Of a DNA stretch of 64,000 nucleotides, positions 1 through 10,046 are shown piece after piece. This DNA is from Bacteroidota bacterium (GTDB lineage: Bacteria; Bacteroidota; Bacteroidia; Bacteroidales; JAGNHN01). Position 1 is the stretch's first letter. Each line of letters starts with the position of its first letter. The stretch covers positions 124,001 to 188,000 of the forward strand of contig JAKLHK010000002.1 of the NCBI GenBank assembly GCA_022710185.1, written 5' to 3'. Position numbers and translations under genes: made by a program. A model generated the notes under the pieces. The model worked only from the letters and a program-made list of their open reading frames with translations, made no database searches and was not told the DNA's origin.

Positions 1-2
1 TG

Positions 3-1175
3 GTGTTGAACGAAGGGCCATGGCAATACCAATGGTATTCCAACAACAGCCCCATCACTTACAACACCTCCAGTATGTGCTGTTTCAATACGAACAAGAT
101 GAAGTTCACCCCGGTATACCTGTTTCAGAACAATTATACCTATAAGCTGCGCATCACCAACAGCCAGTGCGGGATCGATACCTTCAGCGCCCCGGTGCGT
201 TTCTATGTCAGTCCGTCGGCTTCTGCCAGCTGGTCCGGCGGCAACCTTAACTTCTGTGAGAACGCCCCGGCCTACCCTCTCAGCGGTGGATCACCTACCG
301 GGGGGACATACTCCGGGCCCGGGGTGGTTGGGACTACCTTTTATCCAGCCCTCGCCGGAGTAGGGACACATACGATATTCTATGGGTACACCGGGCCCGT
401 GGGCACCTGCAGCGATTCGGCTGCCCGCACCTTTACGGTTCATCCCCTTCCCTCCGTCGGCTGGCCCGGCGCCGATACCACCCTGTGCCTGAACAATGCG
501 CAGGCCTTCCTGCTCAGTGGGGCTTCCCCCGCAGGAGGCACCTATTCCGGCCCGGGAGTAAGCCTTGGGGCGTTCAACCCGCTCCTGGCCGGGGCAGGCA
601 GCCATATCCTCAGCTATACCTACACCCATCCTTCCTCATCCTGCACTGCATCATCAACCGCCCTCTTCATCCTCAAGCCTGACCCTATGGTGAGCTGGGT
701 GAACGGGGATACTGCTGTATGCCTCAACAGTGGGCCCTTCCCGCTTTCCGGTGCACTTCCGGCCGGAGGAACCTATACCGGAAACTCGGTCAGCGGGGGT
801 ATTTATGACCCGGCCCTGCACGGCCTGGGGTATGATACGGTTTGGTACCGCTATACCGATCCGCTCACCGGCTGTTCCGATTCCGTATCTGCAGGAATTT
901 ATGTTGATCCCTGCACCTCAACTTCCGGACAGGATAAGGAAGCCTGGGAGGTCAGCGTGGCTGACCATCAACTCCTGATCAGGGGCCCGGGGAGCCATCT
1001 CAACCCGGCCGTCCTTGTCCTGATGAATCTGGCAGGGCAGCAATTGTCGTCGGCGATCGTCCCTGTCAGTGGCGAGCTCCTGCGTTTGGATGTTTCCAGC
1101 CTATCGCCGGGCATCTATTTCATCAGTATAAAAGACCGGCAGTCGGTCCTGGTTCGTAAGGTCATCATCCCCTAA
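3..1175 (+). CDS. T9SS-sorted repeat protein, 5'-truncated
   Basis: The reading frame is open to the window edge, so this is the C-terminal part of a larger secreted protein; the first codon in frame is a GTG that need not be the true start. It carries three copies of a module of about 75-90 residues centred on LSGGSPTGGTYSGPGV-like sequence, each followed by an aromatic strand and a T-G-C-x-D-S turn. This is the same module that recurs 15 times in the large protein at 22461-28478. The last ~75 residues (from about EVSVADHQ, ending VRKVIIP) have the profile of a T9SS type A sorting domain: alternating beta strands, an LSPGIYFISI-type strand and a basic VRK end. This predicts export across the outer membrane. 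The ligand is unknown. It converges tail-to-tail with the next gene with six bases between stops. Confidence 0.8.
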   Translation: MLNEGPWQYQWYSNNSPITYNTSSMCCFNTNKMKFTPVYLFQNNYTYKLRITNSQCGIDTFSAPVRFYVSPSASASWSGGNLNFCENAPAYPLSGGSPTGGTYSGPGVVGTTFYPALAGVGTHTIFYGYTGPVGTCSDSAARTFTVHPLPSVGWPGADTTLCLNNAQAFLLSGASPAGGTYSGPGVSLGAFNPLLAGAGSHILSYTYTHPSSSCTASSTALFILKPDPMVSWVNGDTAVCLNSGPFPLSGALPAGGTYTGNSVSGGIYDPALHGLGYDTVWYRYTDPLTGCSDSVSAGIYVDPCTSTSGQDKEAWEVSVADHQLLIRGPGSHLNPAVLVLMNLAGQQLSSAIVPVSGELLRLDVSSLSPGIYFISIKDRQSVLVRKVIIP

Positions 1176-1181
1176 GGTACC

Positions 1182-2465
1182 CTACCGGCAGATCAGGAGT
1201 TTCCCATGGAAGACGGGCAGGTTGCGCTCCCTGAGCTCCAGGATATAAGCCCCCGGGGGCAGGGAGTGTACATCGAGCACCGTCATTCCGGCAGAAAGGG
1301 AAGCCTGAAGAAGTCCTGCTCCGCGCATATCCATGATATTGCAAACCAGTTCCCTATTCCATGGAGCGTTAAGCACGATTTGATGATCGGCCGGATTGGG
1401 GGCAAAGAAGGGCTGCTGTCCTCCTTGATCACTGATTCCCACAGGGAGCGGGTTCACCAGCATGCTGAAGGTATCCGCTGCCTGGCATTTCATGGCGCGA
1501 AGGGTAACCATGAAAGGCCCGGTGTTGGGGGCATACTGGTGTCCGATAGTCCCGGGGCCGGTGGTATCCCACGTCCCATCCCCGAAATCCCAGATGAATT
1601 GGTCGGCATACAGGGAGGCATTCACAAACTCTGCGTATCCCGGTGTGGGGTAGCTTACCGCAAAGTCTGCAAGGGGATCCCACTGCCCGATGTTCCACTT
1701 GCTGAGGCTGTCGTATACCACCGCCCTGGCCGCAGTCCTTATGTCTGAAGCGATCCAGGGGAGCAGGGTGTAGTCGTAGGTGATCAGGGAAGGGTCCTTG
1801 CGTAAGAAGGTGGTATAGAATGTCAGGGCGGCTGCATAGCTCCCGGCGGGCGAAGGATGGCTCTCATCGCTGTCGTATAGCTCGATGGCTGGATATTGGG
1901 TGCGTATGTATTTCCACACCTCCCCCACCGGCGCCACGAAAGCATCATTGTCGTCGGCCATCATCTGGTACCTAAGGGCCAGCAGGCTGTCCATGCCGGC
2001 ATAGGTGCATACCGGGGGCCAGTTGGGACAATTGGATGCATCCCCGTTTTTGCGCCCCCAGGTCCTGTAAAATACCGTCTCGGCACAGGGATTATGCAGG
2101 CGGATCAGGCTGTCGAGCATCGCGGCATAGGGAAAGCACTGGCTCTGCACCTGGGCCAAAGGAAAGGAGGGGAGCTGGCTCTGTTCCTGGAGCACGACAA
2201 AATCGTACCCCCCCTGCGCGAGGAGTGTCAGCGTGGGGTTGTAACTGCTGTGGCCCTGGAAGGTGTAGCCCCCGGGAGTGCTGGCGTCGAATTCGAGGGT
2301 GTCTCCACCGGATGCCGTAACCCAGGAAGTGAGCTGAGGGAGGTTGTTCACCCCCGTATAGCTGTTGCCGATGAAGAGCACCCGGATCGACTGCTGGGCA
2401 GTTAAACAATTGAAAGACAGGGCAAGGGACAGCGTCAAGAGCAGCCTGGCAGGGAACAGATGCAT
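1182..2465 (-). CDS. Secreted SGNH-like hydrolase with PKD domain and T9SS tail
   Basis: This is a 427-residue secreted protein. Residues 1-23 form a signal peptide ending at LTAQ. The mature part opens with IRVLFIGNSYT, the block I motif of SGNH/DUF4886-type hydrolases, making Ser35 the likely nucleophile. DESHPS at 200-205 supplies the block V D-x-x-H pair (Asp200, His203). A PKD-like domain (about 275-335, with FIWDFGDGTWD) follows, and the last ~75 residues form a T9SS type A sorting domain (PLPVG.. FFAPNPADHQIV.. SLPPGAYILELR). The family hydrolyses esters, often acetyl groups on glycans, but the substrate cannot be read here. It lies at the distal end of a long minus-strand gene run. 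Confidence 0.78.
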   Translation of the reverse strand: MHLFPARLLLTLSLALSFNCLTAQQSIRVLFIGNSYTGVNNLPQLTSWVTASGGDTLEFDASTPGGYTFQGHSSYNPTLTLLAQGGYDFVVLQEQSQLPSFPLAQVQSQCFPYAAMLDSLIRLHNPCAETVFYRTWGRKNGDASNCPNWPPVCTYAGMDSLLALRYQMMADDNDAFVAPVGEVWKYIRTQYPAIELYDSDESHPSPAGSYAAALTFYTTFLRKDPSLITYDYTLLPWIASDIRTAARAVVYDSLSKWNIGQWDPLADFAVSYPTPGYAEFVNASLYADQFIWDFGDGTWDTTGPGTIGHQYAPNTGPFMVTLRAMKCQAADTFSMLVNPLPVGISDQGGQQPFFAPNPADHQIVLNAPWNRELVCNIMDMRGAGLLQASLSAGMTVLDVHSLPPGAYILELRERNLPVFHGKLLICR

Positions 2466-2483
2466 AAGTTCAGATGCTTGGGA

Positions 2484-3299
2484 TCAGGAATTTTCCGGCA
2501 GGGCATCCTGCAGTCGGTTCATATACAAGATCGTGATCACCAGACCAGCCATCCCCAGGATCGTCCACAGTGCGATGAAAAAGGGGTCGGACTGCACTCC
2601 GGAGTAGTACGCGCTGATGGACATGGCCATGAGTGCAAAGCTCATCAGGGTTGACAAGGTAAGCATGATGCCCGTCCAGGCGATGCCGCGTGTATTTGAC
2701 CGCAGCAGGCCGATGGTGGCCATGAGTATCAGGGGGACGATTACGCCCAGATCGAGGGAATAGATGATCAGCAGGGGCTTGCCGTCAGGGCTCATGGAGC
2801 GGTGCCCCGGAACGAATGTATGCTGCAGCAGGTCGTTGAGCCAGAGCACACTGAGCATCACTGCGGTGAAGAGGAGGTAGGCCGCGGCCAGGGCGCGCAG
2901 GGTTCTTCCCGGCATGATGATCTTGCGGCGGCTGATGAAGAAGCCGCCCATCAGGCTGAGGAGGATGAAGAGGGACAGGGAGAAGACGGGTAGCTGAACG
3001 AAGTACAGCGGGCTGAACTCCGCCGCAAAGACATAGATGGCATATACATAGATTAGGTATAGCAGGGCCGCCATAAAGATCAGCCGCCAGGCGGTAACGT
3101 TGTTGTTCAGGCCCTGCTGAGCACCGATCACCAGGAAAGGAATAACGATCAGCATGGTGAACAGGTCCTGGCCGAAATACTGTACCCGGTACCAATCCCC
3201 ATCGGCATAAAGGCTGTTGTAGGCTGTGCCAAGCAAGGTCGCGGTGAAAACTAGGAAGGCCAGCAGAATGGTGAGGCGGAGGGCGTCTTTTTCTTTCAT
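2484..3299 (-). CDS. Polytopic membrane protein of unknown function
   Basis: The 271-residue product is almost entirely hydrophobic and shows about seven to eight predicted membrane spans (for example LTILLAFLVFTATLLGTAY, LFTMLIVIPFLVIGA, ALLYLIYVYAIYVFAA, FSLSLFILLSLMGGFF and a last one at IALWTILGMAGLVITILYM). Loops are short, and one soluble loop around HRSMSPDGKP is the longest. I do not recognise the family. It follows the C26-type hydrolase gene by 20 bases on the same strand and precedes the SGNH-like gene by 18 bases, so co-transcription is likely. A start at the ATG giving MKEKDALRL fits, because the first span follows directly. Confidence 0.6.
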   Translation of the reverse strand: MKEKDALRLTILLAFLVFTATLLGTAYNSLYADGDWYRVQYFGQDLFTMLIVIPFLVIGAQQGLNNNVTAWRLIFMAALLYLIYVYAIYVFAAEFSPLYFVQLPVFSLSLFILLSLMGGFFISRRKIIMPGRTLRALAAAYLLFTAVMLSVLWLNDLLQHTFVPGHRSMSPDGKPLLIIYSLDLGVIVPLILMATIGLLRSNTRGIAWTGIMLTLSTLMSFALMAMSISAYYSGVQSDPFFIALWTILGMAGLVITILYMNRLQDALPENS

Positions 3300-3319
3300 G
3301 GCGTTGATCTTTGGACAGA

Positions 3320-4450
3320 TTAGTGCTTGCGGTCAAACGAACTGCTTTTCACCGACAGCCAGCTACCGAAGGTTTTCCATAGCATCCGGTGAAATCCCAG
3401 GTCCTGCACGGCGTACTGCTGCTGAAAACTGATCCCATTCCCATCGGCCGGGCTGATGCGGAACATGGCCTCTGTATCGTAGAGGGCCGTAACCTCCGGG
3501 TGGAACTGAACCCCCAGAACGTGAGGGAATCTCTCGTGTCCGACCATTTCAATGATTCGGCCGTCCGTTGACCTGGCCAAAACCACAAGGCCCTGCCCGG
3601 GCTGCTCTACCGCCTGGTGGTGGCTGCTCAGGACGATGGGGGTTGGGGCTACGCTGAGGCCACGGTAAGCCGTTGGCAAGGGATCCTCCCATTTCACCGG
3701 ATGAAACCCTCCCCAATCCAATCCTTCATTGGGGTAGAGATTGGTGAAATAATTGCGGTGCATCATGGATGCGTCCAGGCCCAGTATCTCCTCTACTGTG
3801 GTGGCGCCGTACGCTTCTGATGGAATGTCCTGGATCATGGTACCCCCGGTGGCCACGTTCATGGTCTGCATGCCCAGGCAGATGCCAAGGATGGCGTAGT
3901 CAGGTTTCCTGTTGAGCAAGGCTGGGAAATTGATGTCCTGGGACCCGCCGAGCAGATGGAAAAGCATACTGGCCTCCCAGTAATGCCGGTAAGGGTCTGT
4001 CACTACGGTGAGCAATGAGGTCTCTTCACCGTATATCGCAGGAACCAGGTCGGGGCCCCCGAAGAACAGGATGCCGTCAGATCCTTCAAAAACCTTCAGG
4101 AAGGCATCACTGCATTCATTTTCAGCGAAGAGCTGCTCAGGTTTCAATTCACAATCAAGAACAATGACCTCGTGGGTAAGGTGCATTGGATTCTCATTCA
4201 GGTAACTCGCCGATTCCGCATAGTCATAATTCTCCCGGATGTGAAAAAGCAGTTTAAGGTGGATTGCTGTCTTCAACGGCAGGATTTCCTCCTTCAGAAG
4301 AAAGGCCAGGCTTTCGAGATTATGCCTGGTGGGGTGGGCAACAACAAGGGTTATGTGCTGTTCTTCAGTATCTTGAGAGAATACAGAAGGCACTGCCGGG
4401 AGGATCAGCAGGATGAAATACCACCAGGGATTACGGAGCGCGGCAACCAT
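3320..4450 (-). CDS. Exported C26-type glutamine amidotransferase-like hydrolase
   Basis: This 376-residue protein has an N-terminal hydrophobic segment (residues 8-25, ILLILPAVPSVFSQ) that reads as a signal peptide. The rest matches the class I glutamine amidotransferase / peptidase C26 fold. The nucleophile elbow is AILGICLGMQ with Cys191, SSHHQAV at 275-281 is typical of C26 proteins, and GVQFHPEV at 313-320 gives His317 and Glu319, completing the Cys-His-Glu triad. C26 members such as gamma-glutamyl-GABA hydrolase (PuuD) are normally cytoplasmic, so the exported location is unusual. It may cut gamma-glutamyl bonds in the periplasm; that is an inference from the triad and signal peptide. 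It is probably co-transcribed with the membrane protein downstream. Confidence 0.72.
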   Translation of the reverse strand: MVAALRNPWWYFILLILPAVPSVFSQDTEEQHITLVVAHPTRHNLESLAFLLKEEILPLKTAIHLKLLFHIRENYDYAESASYLNENPMHLTHEVIVLDCELKPEQLFAENECSDAFLKVFEGSDGILFFGGPDLVPAIYGEETSLLTVVTDPYRHYWEASMLFHLLGGSQDINFPALLNRKPDYAILGICLGMQTMNVATGGTMIQDIPSEAYGATTVEEILGLDASMMHRNYFTNLYPNEGLDWGGFHPVKWEDPLPTAYRGLSVAPTPIVLSSHHQAVEQPGQGLVVLARSTDGRIIEMVGHERFPHVLGVQFHPEVTALYDTEAMFRISPADGNGISFQQQYAVQDLGFHRMLWKTFGSWLSVKSSSFDRKH

Positions 4451-4528
4451 GGGGAGAATTTTGGGTTAAGATAGCAATTTCCTCCCAGCCGTGTGCGGCC
4501 CGCTTCGTCAGGAAACCAGTAACGACCG

Positions 4529-5914
4529 CTATTCTCTGCTCATCACGATGAACTTGCGGATTTCCCTGCTATATCCTTGAACGTCCCTGATCCGGAGCTC
4601 GAGATAATACGCGCCCGGGGACAGCTTGCTGACATCCCAGTTCAGATCCTGAATACCTGCATCTCTCTCAATATCAGGCAAATTCATAATCAGTTTACCC
4701 TGAACATCGTAAATACCGCACACTATCCTCGATGGGAGAGGAAGGGCCGCGCGAAGGGAAATGGCCTGAGTGGCCGGATTGGGATACACTGAGCCCACGA
4801 AGGCAGCCTCCGGAATGATGACGGGCATCAGCCGGGGCGCCGTAAGCCCGAGGTATCCGATCTGACCGCCCACGGCATCGCTCAGCTCGCTTTCCGCACT
4901 GATCCTCAGGGCGAGGGGGTGCTGCAGGAAGGAGCTTGGCTCGTTCAGGCGGGCACGGATCCAGCAGAGCACCTCCCCTGCTTCGAGGCTCGCAGGTTCA
5001 AGGGTGTACCAGGCCAGCTTCACCCTGCGCTCCCCGGCCGAGTACGTCCACTCGCCCTGGCCTGGGGAAGGGGATATTCCAATAAGCTCCAGTATGCCCT
5101 TGCTTTCCTCTACTACAAGGCTGATGGCTCCCAGCTCTACTTTTTCTGTGACCTTGATAGGGATGAGGAAATCATCCTCCCCATCGATCGGCAACTCGCC
5201 TTCTTCCTGCAGCCAGAGGCTGCGTTTGAGCGGGGCCGAGGGGATATAGGAACCATTCACGTCACCATAGCATAGGGCCAGGGGATCGCTTTGCTGTGTG
5301 GGGCCAGACAGCTCAAGCGTGTCTTTCTCTACCAACCAGGCCCCGGCAGGAAAAGCGGAGATAGAGTCTACGAAGAAGCGGCAGATCTGGAGGGCATCGT
5401 TAGCGTTGAGCCCTCCTGAGGCATCCACATCCCCGGCATCCTTCCAGATGCCATTCAATGGGATGCTCCCCACAAAGTGGTGCATAACCATGAGGGCATC
5501 TGTGGCGTTAACGGATCCCACCGGAAGGGCGCTGCTGTTGTCCCATAAGTAAGTCCCGGGAGATAGGTCATAAACATAGAACCATCCCCAGGCATTCGTA
5601 ATATCCTGGCCTTCCGTTGCGCCTGCCGGGGTGAGCAGACGGAGGGGGAATCCAGGGAGTAGGGTGCCCCAGGAATTGGCATAGGTTAGTTGTCCGAACA
5701 GGCTGTACCTTGCATTCGGTTGCTGGTATCCCTGGGTGAGGATGGCCGCAGGCGTGCTGAAGGTCTGGGTGATGGCTTCACCGAGGGACCAGGAGAGTTG
5801 CGCCGTGGGAGTGACTCCAAAGCCCCCTGCGCTGCCAACGAGGGTCTGTCCTGTAGCCTGAAGCCCAATGAACAGAAGGCTGCAAGAAGTTAATATGTAT
5901 CGTATATATTTCAT
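4529..5914 (-). CDS. Dockerin/cohesin-like secreted protein with T9SS tail
   Basis: The frame opens with MIMKYIRY; I place the start at the second Met (MKYIRYILTS), giving a compact signal peptide ending near LQATGQ. Next come a short beta-rich domain and a dockerin-like module (about residues 110-195) with two calcium-loop-like segments, VNATDALMVMHHFV and DVDASGGLNANDALQ. A cohesin-like beta domain (about 235-335, with GAISLVVEE and VKLAWYTLEP) follows, and the last ~85 residues form a T9SS type A sorting domain (VYPNPATQAISL.. LSPGAYYLELR). The same dockerin arrangement, with a shared GDVNGS-type end, occurs in the gene at 15126. The start lies 12 bases beyond the stop of the fibre gene upstream, so they are probably one transcript. 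Confidence 0.75.
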   Translation of the reverse strand: MKYIRYILTSCSLLFIGLQATGQTLVGSAGGFGVTPTAQLSWSLGEAITQTFSTPAAILTQGYQQPNARYSLFGQLTYANSWGTLLPGFPLRLLTPAGATEGQDITNAWGWFYVYDLSPGTYLWDNSSALPVGSVNATDALMVMHHFVGSIPLNGIWKDAGDVDASGGLNANDALQICRFFVDSISAFPAGAWLVEKDTLELSGPTQQSDPLALCYGDVNGSYIPSAPLKRSLWLQEEGELPIDGEDDFLIPIKVTEKVELGAISLVVEESKGILELIGISPSPGQGEWTYSAGERRVKLAWYTLEPASLEAGEVLCWIRARLNEPSSFLQHPLALRISAESELSDAVGGQIGYLGLTAPRLMPVIIPEAAFVGSVYPNPATQAISLRAALPLPSRIVCGIYDVQGKLIMNLPDIERDAGIQDLNWDVSKLSPGAYYLELRIRDVQGYSREIRKFIVMSRE

Positions 5915-5925
5915 TATCACGAATA

Positions 5926-8900
5926 TTAGCGCGTTGAATCTTCTCCGCTCTTCACTTTCATAAGCTCCCGGCTAAGCGCTTCGATTTGTTTCTGCTGCGC
6001 TTCGATCTTCTCGTTGAGCTCCCGAATGGCGTTCACCTGGGCTACCAGCAGGGGGTGCATATCCAGGTTGAGGTAGCCTTCTTTTTCTCCCACGGCCTCA
6101 GGGAACACCTTCTGCACCTCCTGGGCGCTGAAACCGTAGGCATCCTTTCCGGTCTCCACAATGCCGAGCGGATTGTCTTTCTTGTAGCGGTACACAATAG
6201 GCTGCAACTGCAGAAGTTCAGCCAGACCCTTGGTGTAGTTTCCGCTGACGTTTTTCAGGCGGATGTCGGAGGTTATAGTCCATGAACTGGAGCTGGGCTT
6301 GCCGGCGGAGTTGGAGGAGAGTTGCAGTTGATAGGTAGGGTAGGACATCCCCAGGCCCACATTGTCGCCGCGGATGATGAAGGACACATGCCATGAGGGG
6401 TCCCAGCTGTCGCAGCGGAAGGCATAGCCTGTTCCTTTCTGTGATACGAGCATGGTACCATCGGAGGAATTCGTGGTTTCCACCTTCAGCCCGATGCCAT
6501 TCACATGGGTATTCTCAAAAAATCCTGTGGGACTTCCCGCGGCCAGTTTGACATACAAACGGTTACTTCCCGGGTCGGAGGTCCCGATACCAATGTTCCC
6601 GTTCTTCAGCACGGTCAGCGCATTGCTGCGGGACGCGCTGCTCATCCCGTTGCCTACCACGAACACCCGGTCGGTGGAGCTGTAGGATGTCGGAGCGGCG
6701 GGGGTATAGGTTTCATTCCAACTTCCGACCACTGTCTCTGCCCAGGAAGGTGCGGAGGTATTGGTACCGGCCGTCAGGGAATACCTTCCGGCGGCGGTGG
6801 TGGTATAACCCGTGGCGGTGCTATAGTTCCCGGTGGCGAAATTGCCCACTCCCAAGGCGGTGGAATAGTCGCCGCTGGCCTCATTGGTGGAGCCAAGGGC
6901 TACGGAGATGCTGCCGCTGGCCGTCGTATTGTAACCTGCGGCCAGGGAGTACGTGCCTATGGATGCTTTGTCCCATTGCGAGGACCCGACATACCCTACC
7001 CGGAATGCAGCCTTGTCGGGGTACCACATCAGGCGGGTGCCGGCACCCGTTACGGGCGGGTCGCCGGGGCTGGAGCTCTTATACAGTCCCGCAAGCAGCA
7101 CGTTCCCACCGCCGGTTCCGGCACCATAGGTGTGTAACAAGGCTACAGGGGTTGCCGTGCCTATCCCCACACGCCCATCCTTCAATACCGTCATAGCATT
7201 TGCCCTGGCACCGCTGGAGGTGCCGATCCCTATGGTGAACACCCGGTCGGTGGTTTGCCAGGTATCTGTGCCGGCTGGTGTGTAGCTTAGGTTGTATTGT
7301 CCCATGGCCAGCTCGGCATATGACACTGCAGTCGTGGAACGTCCAATGGACAAGGAGTTGACCCCGGAAGCCGTAGTGCTTTGCCCCATTGCGGTAGACT
7401 GGATCGCGCTGGCATTGGTATAATAGCCCCAGGCTGTAGCATCCAGGGCAGTGGCCTCCGTGTTGTATCCGAAAGCGGTAGAACGCTGCCCGCTGGCCGT
7501 GTTCCTCCAGCCCCAGGCCGTGGCATAGAAGTCTCCGGCGAGGTTCTCTGCCCCGAAGGCAGTACTTGAGCTTCCCTTGGCTGCATTCATACTTCCCCAG
7601 CTTGTGGAACCCGTCCCTGAAGCAGTATCCGCATACCCGAAAGCCGTCGCACCTATCCCGGAAGCGGTATTGAAAATTCCCCAGGCAGTGCTTCGCTCCC
7701 CGGAGGCTATGTTTTCACTTCCCCATGCCGTAGCAAGTTCTCCGCTGGCGGTATCATAGGATCCCCAGACGGTCGAATGATGTCCAACCGCAGCGGAGTA
7801 TTCGCCCCAGACAGTACTATACATCCCTGCTGCACGATTGTTCTTTCCGAAGGAAGTACTACTCGCCCCGGTGGCAAGGTTGCCGTTGCCCCAGGCGGTG
7901 CTTTGGCCGCCCCTAGCCCCATTTCCATAGCCCCATGCCATTGAATTACTGCCCTTGGCCTTCGCATTATATCCGAGCCCAACACTATTCACACCCACGC
8001 TATCCCGATCCCATGCAGTGCCTGTCACAGTGCCCGAGCGAAGGGCAGCCTTATCGGCATACCACATGAAGCGGGTACCTGCCCCCTGTTGTGGCGGATT
8101 GCCTGCCGTGAAGGGTAAATTGACATTCTCGAACAGCACGTTCCCGTCTCCCCGAAGGGTGTCATATCCATCCGATACATGCAGGCCTGCTTTGGGAAGC
8201 CGGGTCCCCAATCCCACCTTTCCATTCTTAAGTACGGTCATCGCGTTGTGGGGGAAACCGTTCCCGTTGCCTATGCTGAAGAGGGCATCGCGGTAGTCCC
8301 AGCTGGAATCGGAATAGGGGGGGTACATGGGGTCATTGTATGAGCCCAGCACTGTTTCCATATAGGAAAGGGCTATGGCATGATCGCCCCAGGCGGTAGC
8401 CTGGTCTCCAAAGGCGGCATTGTCTTCACCCCAGACCATAGATGCTCGTCCATAAGACCCGTTACCTACACCAAATCCTGTGGAATAGTCCCCCGTGCAT
8501 ACATTCAGCCAACCGATGGACGTAGATCCTGTACCCTCGGCGCGGGCATAGCTTCCGATGGCGGTACTGTAGTCCCCCAGGGCCCTTGATTGACTTCCTA
8601 TTGCCAGTGACGAAGTCCCGGATGCCTGGGGGTTCCATCCGAATGCGAAGGAGTGCAGTCCTATGCTATCCTTATCCCAATAGGGTCCGTTTACTGCTCC
8701 GGCGCGGAGTGCGGCTTTATCCGGGTACCACATCATCCGGGTTCCGGGTCCCTCCATCGGCGGGGGACCTGGATCCGCAATCCGGCTTTTCCCCATGAAC
8801 ACAACACTCCCGTTCCCTTTGGATGTATCCTCTGCGTGGATCAGGGCCAGGGGTGCGTCCACTCCAATGCCTATACGTGATCCTGTATTGATGAGGAAGG

Positions 8901-9981
8901 AGTCGGCCACCCAGGAAGTAGCCTCATAGCGGATCGTCTGACCCGGGCTACCAGCCATCAGCGGGCCAGCGGGGCCCTGGATCCCTTGGATCCCCTGAGG
9001 CCCTGTGGGCCCTGTATCCCCGGTGTCACCTTTATCGCCCTTGGGGCCCTGCAGGCCTGTTGGGCCCGTTGGGCCGGTCGCTCCGTCAGCACCAGCGGGG
9101 CCCTGTACCCCTTGAATTCCCTGAGGCCCTGTGGGCCCTGTATCCCCGGTGTCACCTTTATCGCCCTTGGGGCCCTGCGGGCCGGTGGGGCCAGTCGGGC
9201 CAGTCGCTCCGTCAGCGCCAGTGGGGCCCTGTACCCCTTGAATTCCCTGAGGCCCTGTGGGCCCTGTATCTCCGGTGTCACCTTTATCGCCCTTGGGGCC
9301 CTGCGGACCGGTGGGGCCCGTCGGGCCGGTCGCTCCGTCAGCACCAGCAGGGCCCTGTACCCCTTGAATCCCCTGAGGCCCTGTGGGCCCGGTATCCCCG
9401 GTGTCACCTTTATCGCCCTTGGGGCCCTGCGGACCGGTGGGGCCCGTCGGGCCGGTCGCTCCGTCAGCACCAGCAGGGCCCTGTACCCCTTGAATCCCCT
9501 GAGGCCCTGTGGGCCCTGGATCCCCGGTATCCCCTTTGGGGCCGGGATCTCCCTGAGGCCCCGGCAGGCCCGGAACATTGGCCTGTTCAGCATAAAGAGC
9601 ATAGGGAACGGAAAGCAACTGGGATGTCCCTGCAGCAACATAGGCGCTACCCCCACTGGGATCCAGCTCCACCTGGAGGAAATAAGGCCCCAGGCTCCAG
9701 TCGATGGACTGGAAGTTTCCACTGAGTACGCTGCCGTTGCCGATGCTCAGGTTCACCAAGCCGTGGTCGTTGGTGGTCACAGACTGGGTCTCGCTGTATA
9801 CGGCGGTACCTGACAGGCTTCCCTGGAGCAGGGAAAAGCGGAAGCTTACACCCTGGTTGGGGAGGATTTGCCCGCTGAGGTCGCGGGCCACTGCCTGGTA
9901 ACTGAAGCCCTGGGGGGCCTGGGCCGAGATGCTGGCAGCACAGGCCAGCAGGATCAGCATCAGAGAATAGATCTTTTTCAT
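5926..9981 (-). CDS. Collagen-like / YadA-head / S74-chaperone fibre protein (large paralogue)
   Basis: This 1351-residue protein is a modular fibre. Residues 1-20 are a signal peptide (cleavage near SISAQ). Residues 22-136 form a beta domain opening [13 protein letters not shown], shared with the paralogue at 10047. Residues 138-340 are uninterrupted Gly-X-Y triplets (collagen-like, about 67), mostly a 42-residue unit repeated. Three modules follow at about 390-590, 611-940 and 957-1132; each begins GNVLF../[12 protein letters not shown] and contains 14-residue YadA-type head repeats (STAWG, ATAFG, YSTAIG), closing with [15 protein letters not shown]. The C-terminus is an S74 intramolecular chaperone: SDIRLK (Ser1238, Lys1243), GFSAQEVQ, then a coiled coil (about 1315-1345). 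By analogy with phage tail spikes the S74 domain would trimerise the fibre and cut itself off. No T9SS tail is visible, so the outer-membrane route is unknown. Confidence 0.85.
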   Translation of the reverse strand: MKKIYSLMLILLACAASISAQAPQGFSYQAVARDLSGQILPNQGVSFRFSLLQGSLSGTAVYSETQSVTTNDHGLVNLSIGNGSVLSGNFQSIDWSLGPYFLQVELDPSGGSAYVAAGTSQLLSVPYALYAEQANVPGLPGPQGDPGPKGDTGDPGPTGPQGIQGVQGPAGADGATGPTGPTGPQGPKGDKGDTGDTGPTGPQGIQGVQGPAGADGATGPTGPTGPQGPKGDKGDTGDTGPTGPQGIQGVQGPTGADGATGPTGPTGPQGPKGDKGDTGDTGPTGPQGIQGVQGPAGADGATGPTGPTGLQGPKGDKGDTGDTGPTGPQGIQGIQGPAGPLMAGSPGQTIRYEATSWVADSFLINTGSRIGIGVDAPLALIHAEDTSKGNGSVVFMGKSRIADPGPPPMEGPGTRMMWYPDKAALRAGAVNGPYWDKDSIGLHSFAFGWNPQASGTSSLAIGSQSRALGDYSTAIGSYARAEGTGSTSIGWLNVCTGDYSTGFGVGNGSYGRASMVWGEDNAAFGDQATAWGDHAIALSYMETVLGSYNDPMYPPYSDSSWDYRDALFSIGNGNGFPHNAMTVLKNGKVGLGTRLPKAGLHVSDGYDTLRGDGNVLFENVNLPFTAGNPPQQGAGTRFMWYADKAALRSGTVTGTAWDRDSVGVNSVGLGYNAKAKGSNSMAWGYGNGARGGQSTAWGNGNLATGASSTSFGKNNRAAGMYSTVWGEYSAAVGHHSTVWGSYDTASGELATAWGSENIASGERSTAWGIFNTASGIGATAFGYADTASGTGSTSWGSMNAAKGSSSTAFGAENLAGDFYATAWGWRNTASGQRSTAFGYNTEATALDATAWGYYTNASAIQSTAMGQSTTASGVNSLSIGRSTTAVSYAELAMGQYNLSYTPAGTDTWQTTDRVFTIGIGTSSGARANAMTVLKDGRVGIGTATPVALLHTYGAGTGGGNVLLAGLYKSSSPGDPPVTGAGTRLMWYPDKAAFRVGYVGSSQWDKASIGTYSLAAGYNTTASGSISVALGSTNEASGDYSTALGVGNFATGNYSTATGYTTTAAGRYSLTAGTNTSAPSWAETVVGSWNETYTPAAPTSYSSTDRVFVVGNGMSSASRSNALTVLKNGNIGIGTSDPGSNRLYVKLAAGSPTGFFENTHVNGIGLKVETTNSSDGTMLVSQKGTGYAFRCDSWDPSWHVSFIIRGDNVGLGMSYPTYQLQLSSNSAGKPSSSSWTITSDIRLKNVSGNYTKGLAELLQLQPIVYRYKKDNPLGIVETGKDAYGFSAQEVQKVFPEAVGEKEGYLNLDMHPLLVAQVNAIRELNEKIEAQQKQIEALSRELMKVKSGEDSTR
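8962..9570 (-). repeat. Collagen-coding tandem repeat, period 126 bp
   Basis: This stretch encodes residues 138-340 of the large fibre protein, all in Gly-X-Y phase. Units beginning [12 protein letters not shown] recur every 42 residues (at residues 156, 198, 240, 282 and 324), so the DNA period is 126 bp with about 4.5 copies. The copies are nearly identical in DNA, differing at scattered third positions and a few Ala/Thr swaps, as expected for recent slippage or gene conversion. Confidence 0.9.
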
Positions 9982-10046
9982 AAGTGTGTTTTGGGTGGTA
10001 TTGCTATGGTATCCGTGGTTTTGGCAGCTGATTCCGGCATGGTAAT

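Noticed and set aside
8958..9722. Long arginine- and proline-rich open frames over the collagen array on both strands
   Set aside because: They are frame shadows of the Gly-X-Y repeats: a 126-bp unit keeps all frames open. They have no signal peptide or family features and low plausibility in codon use.
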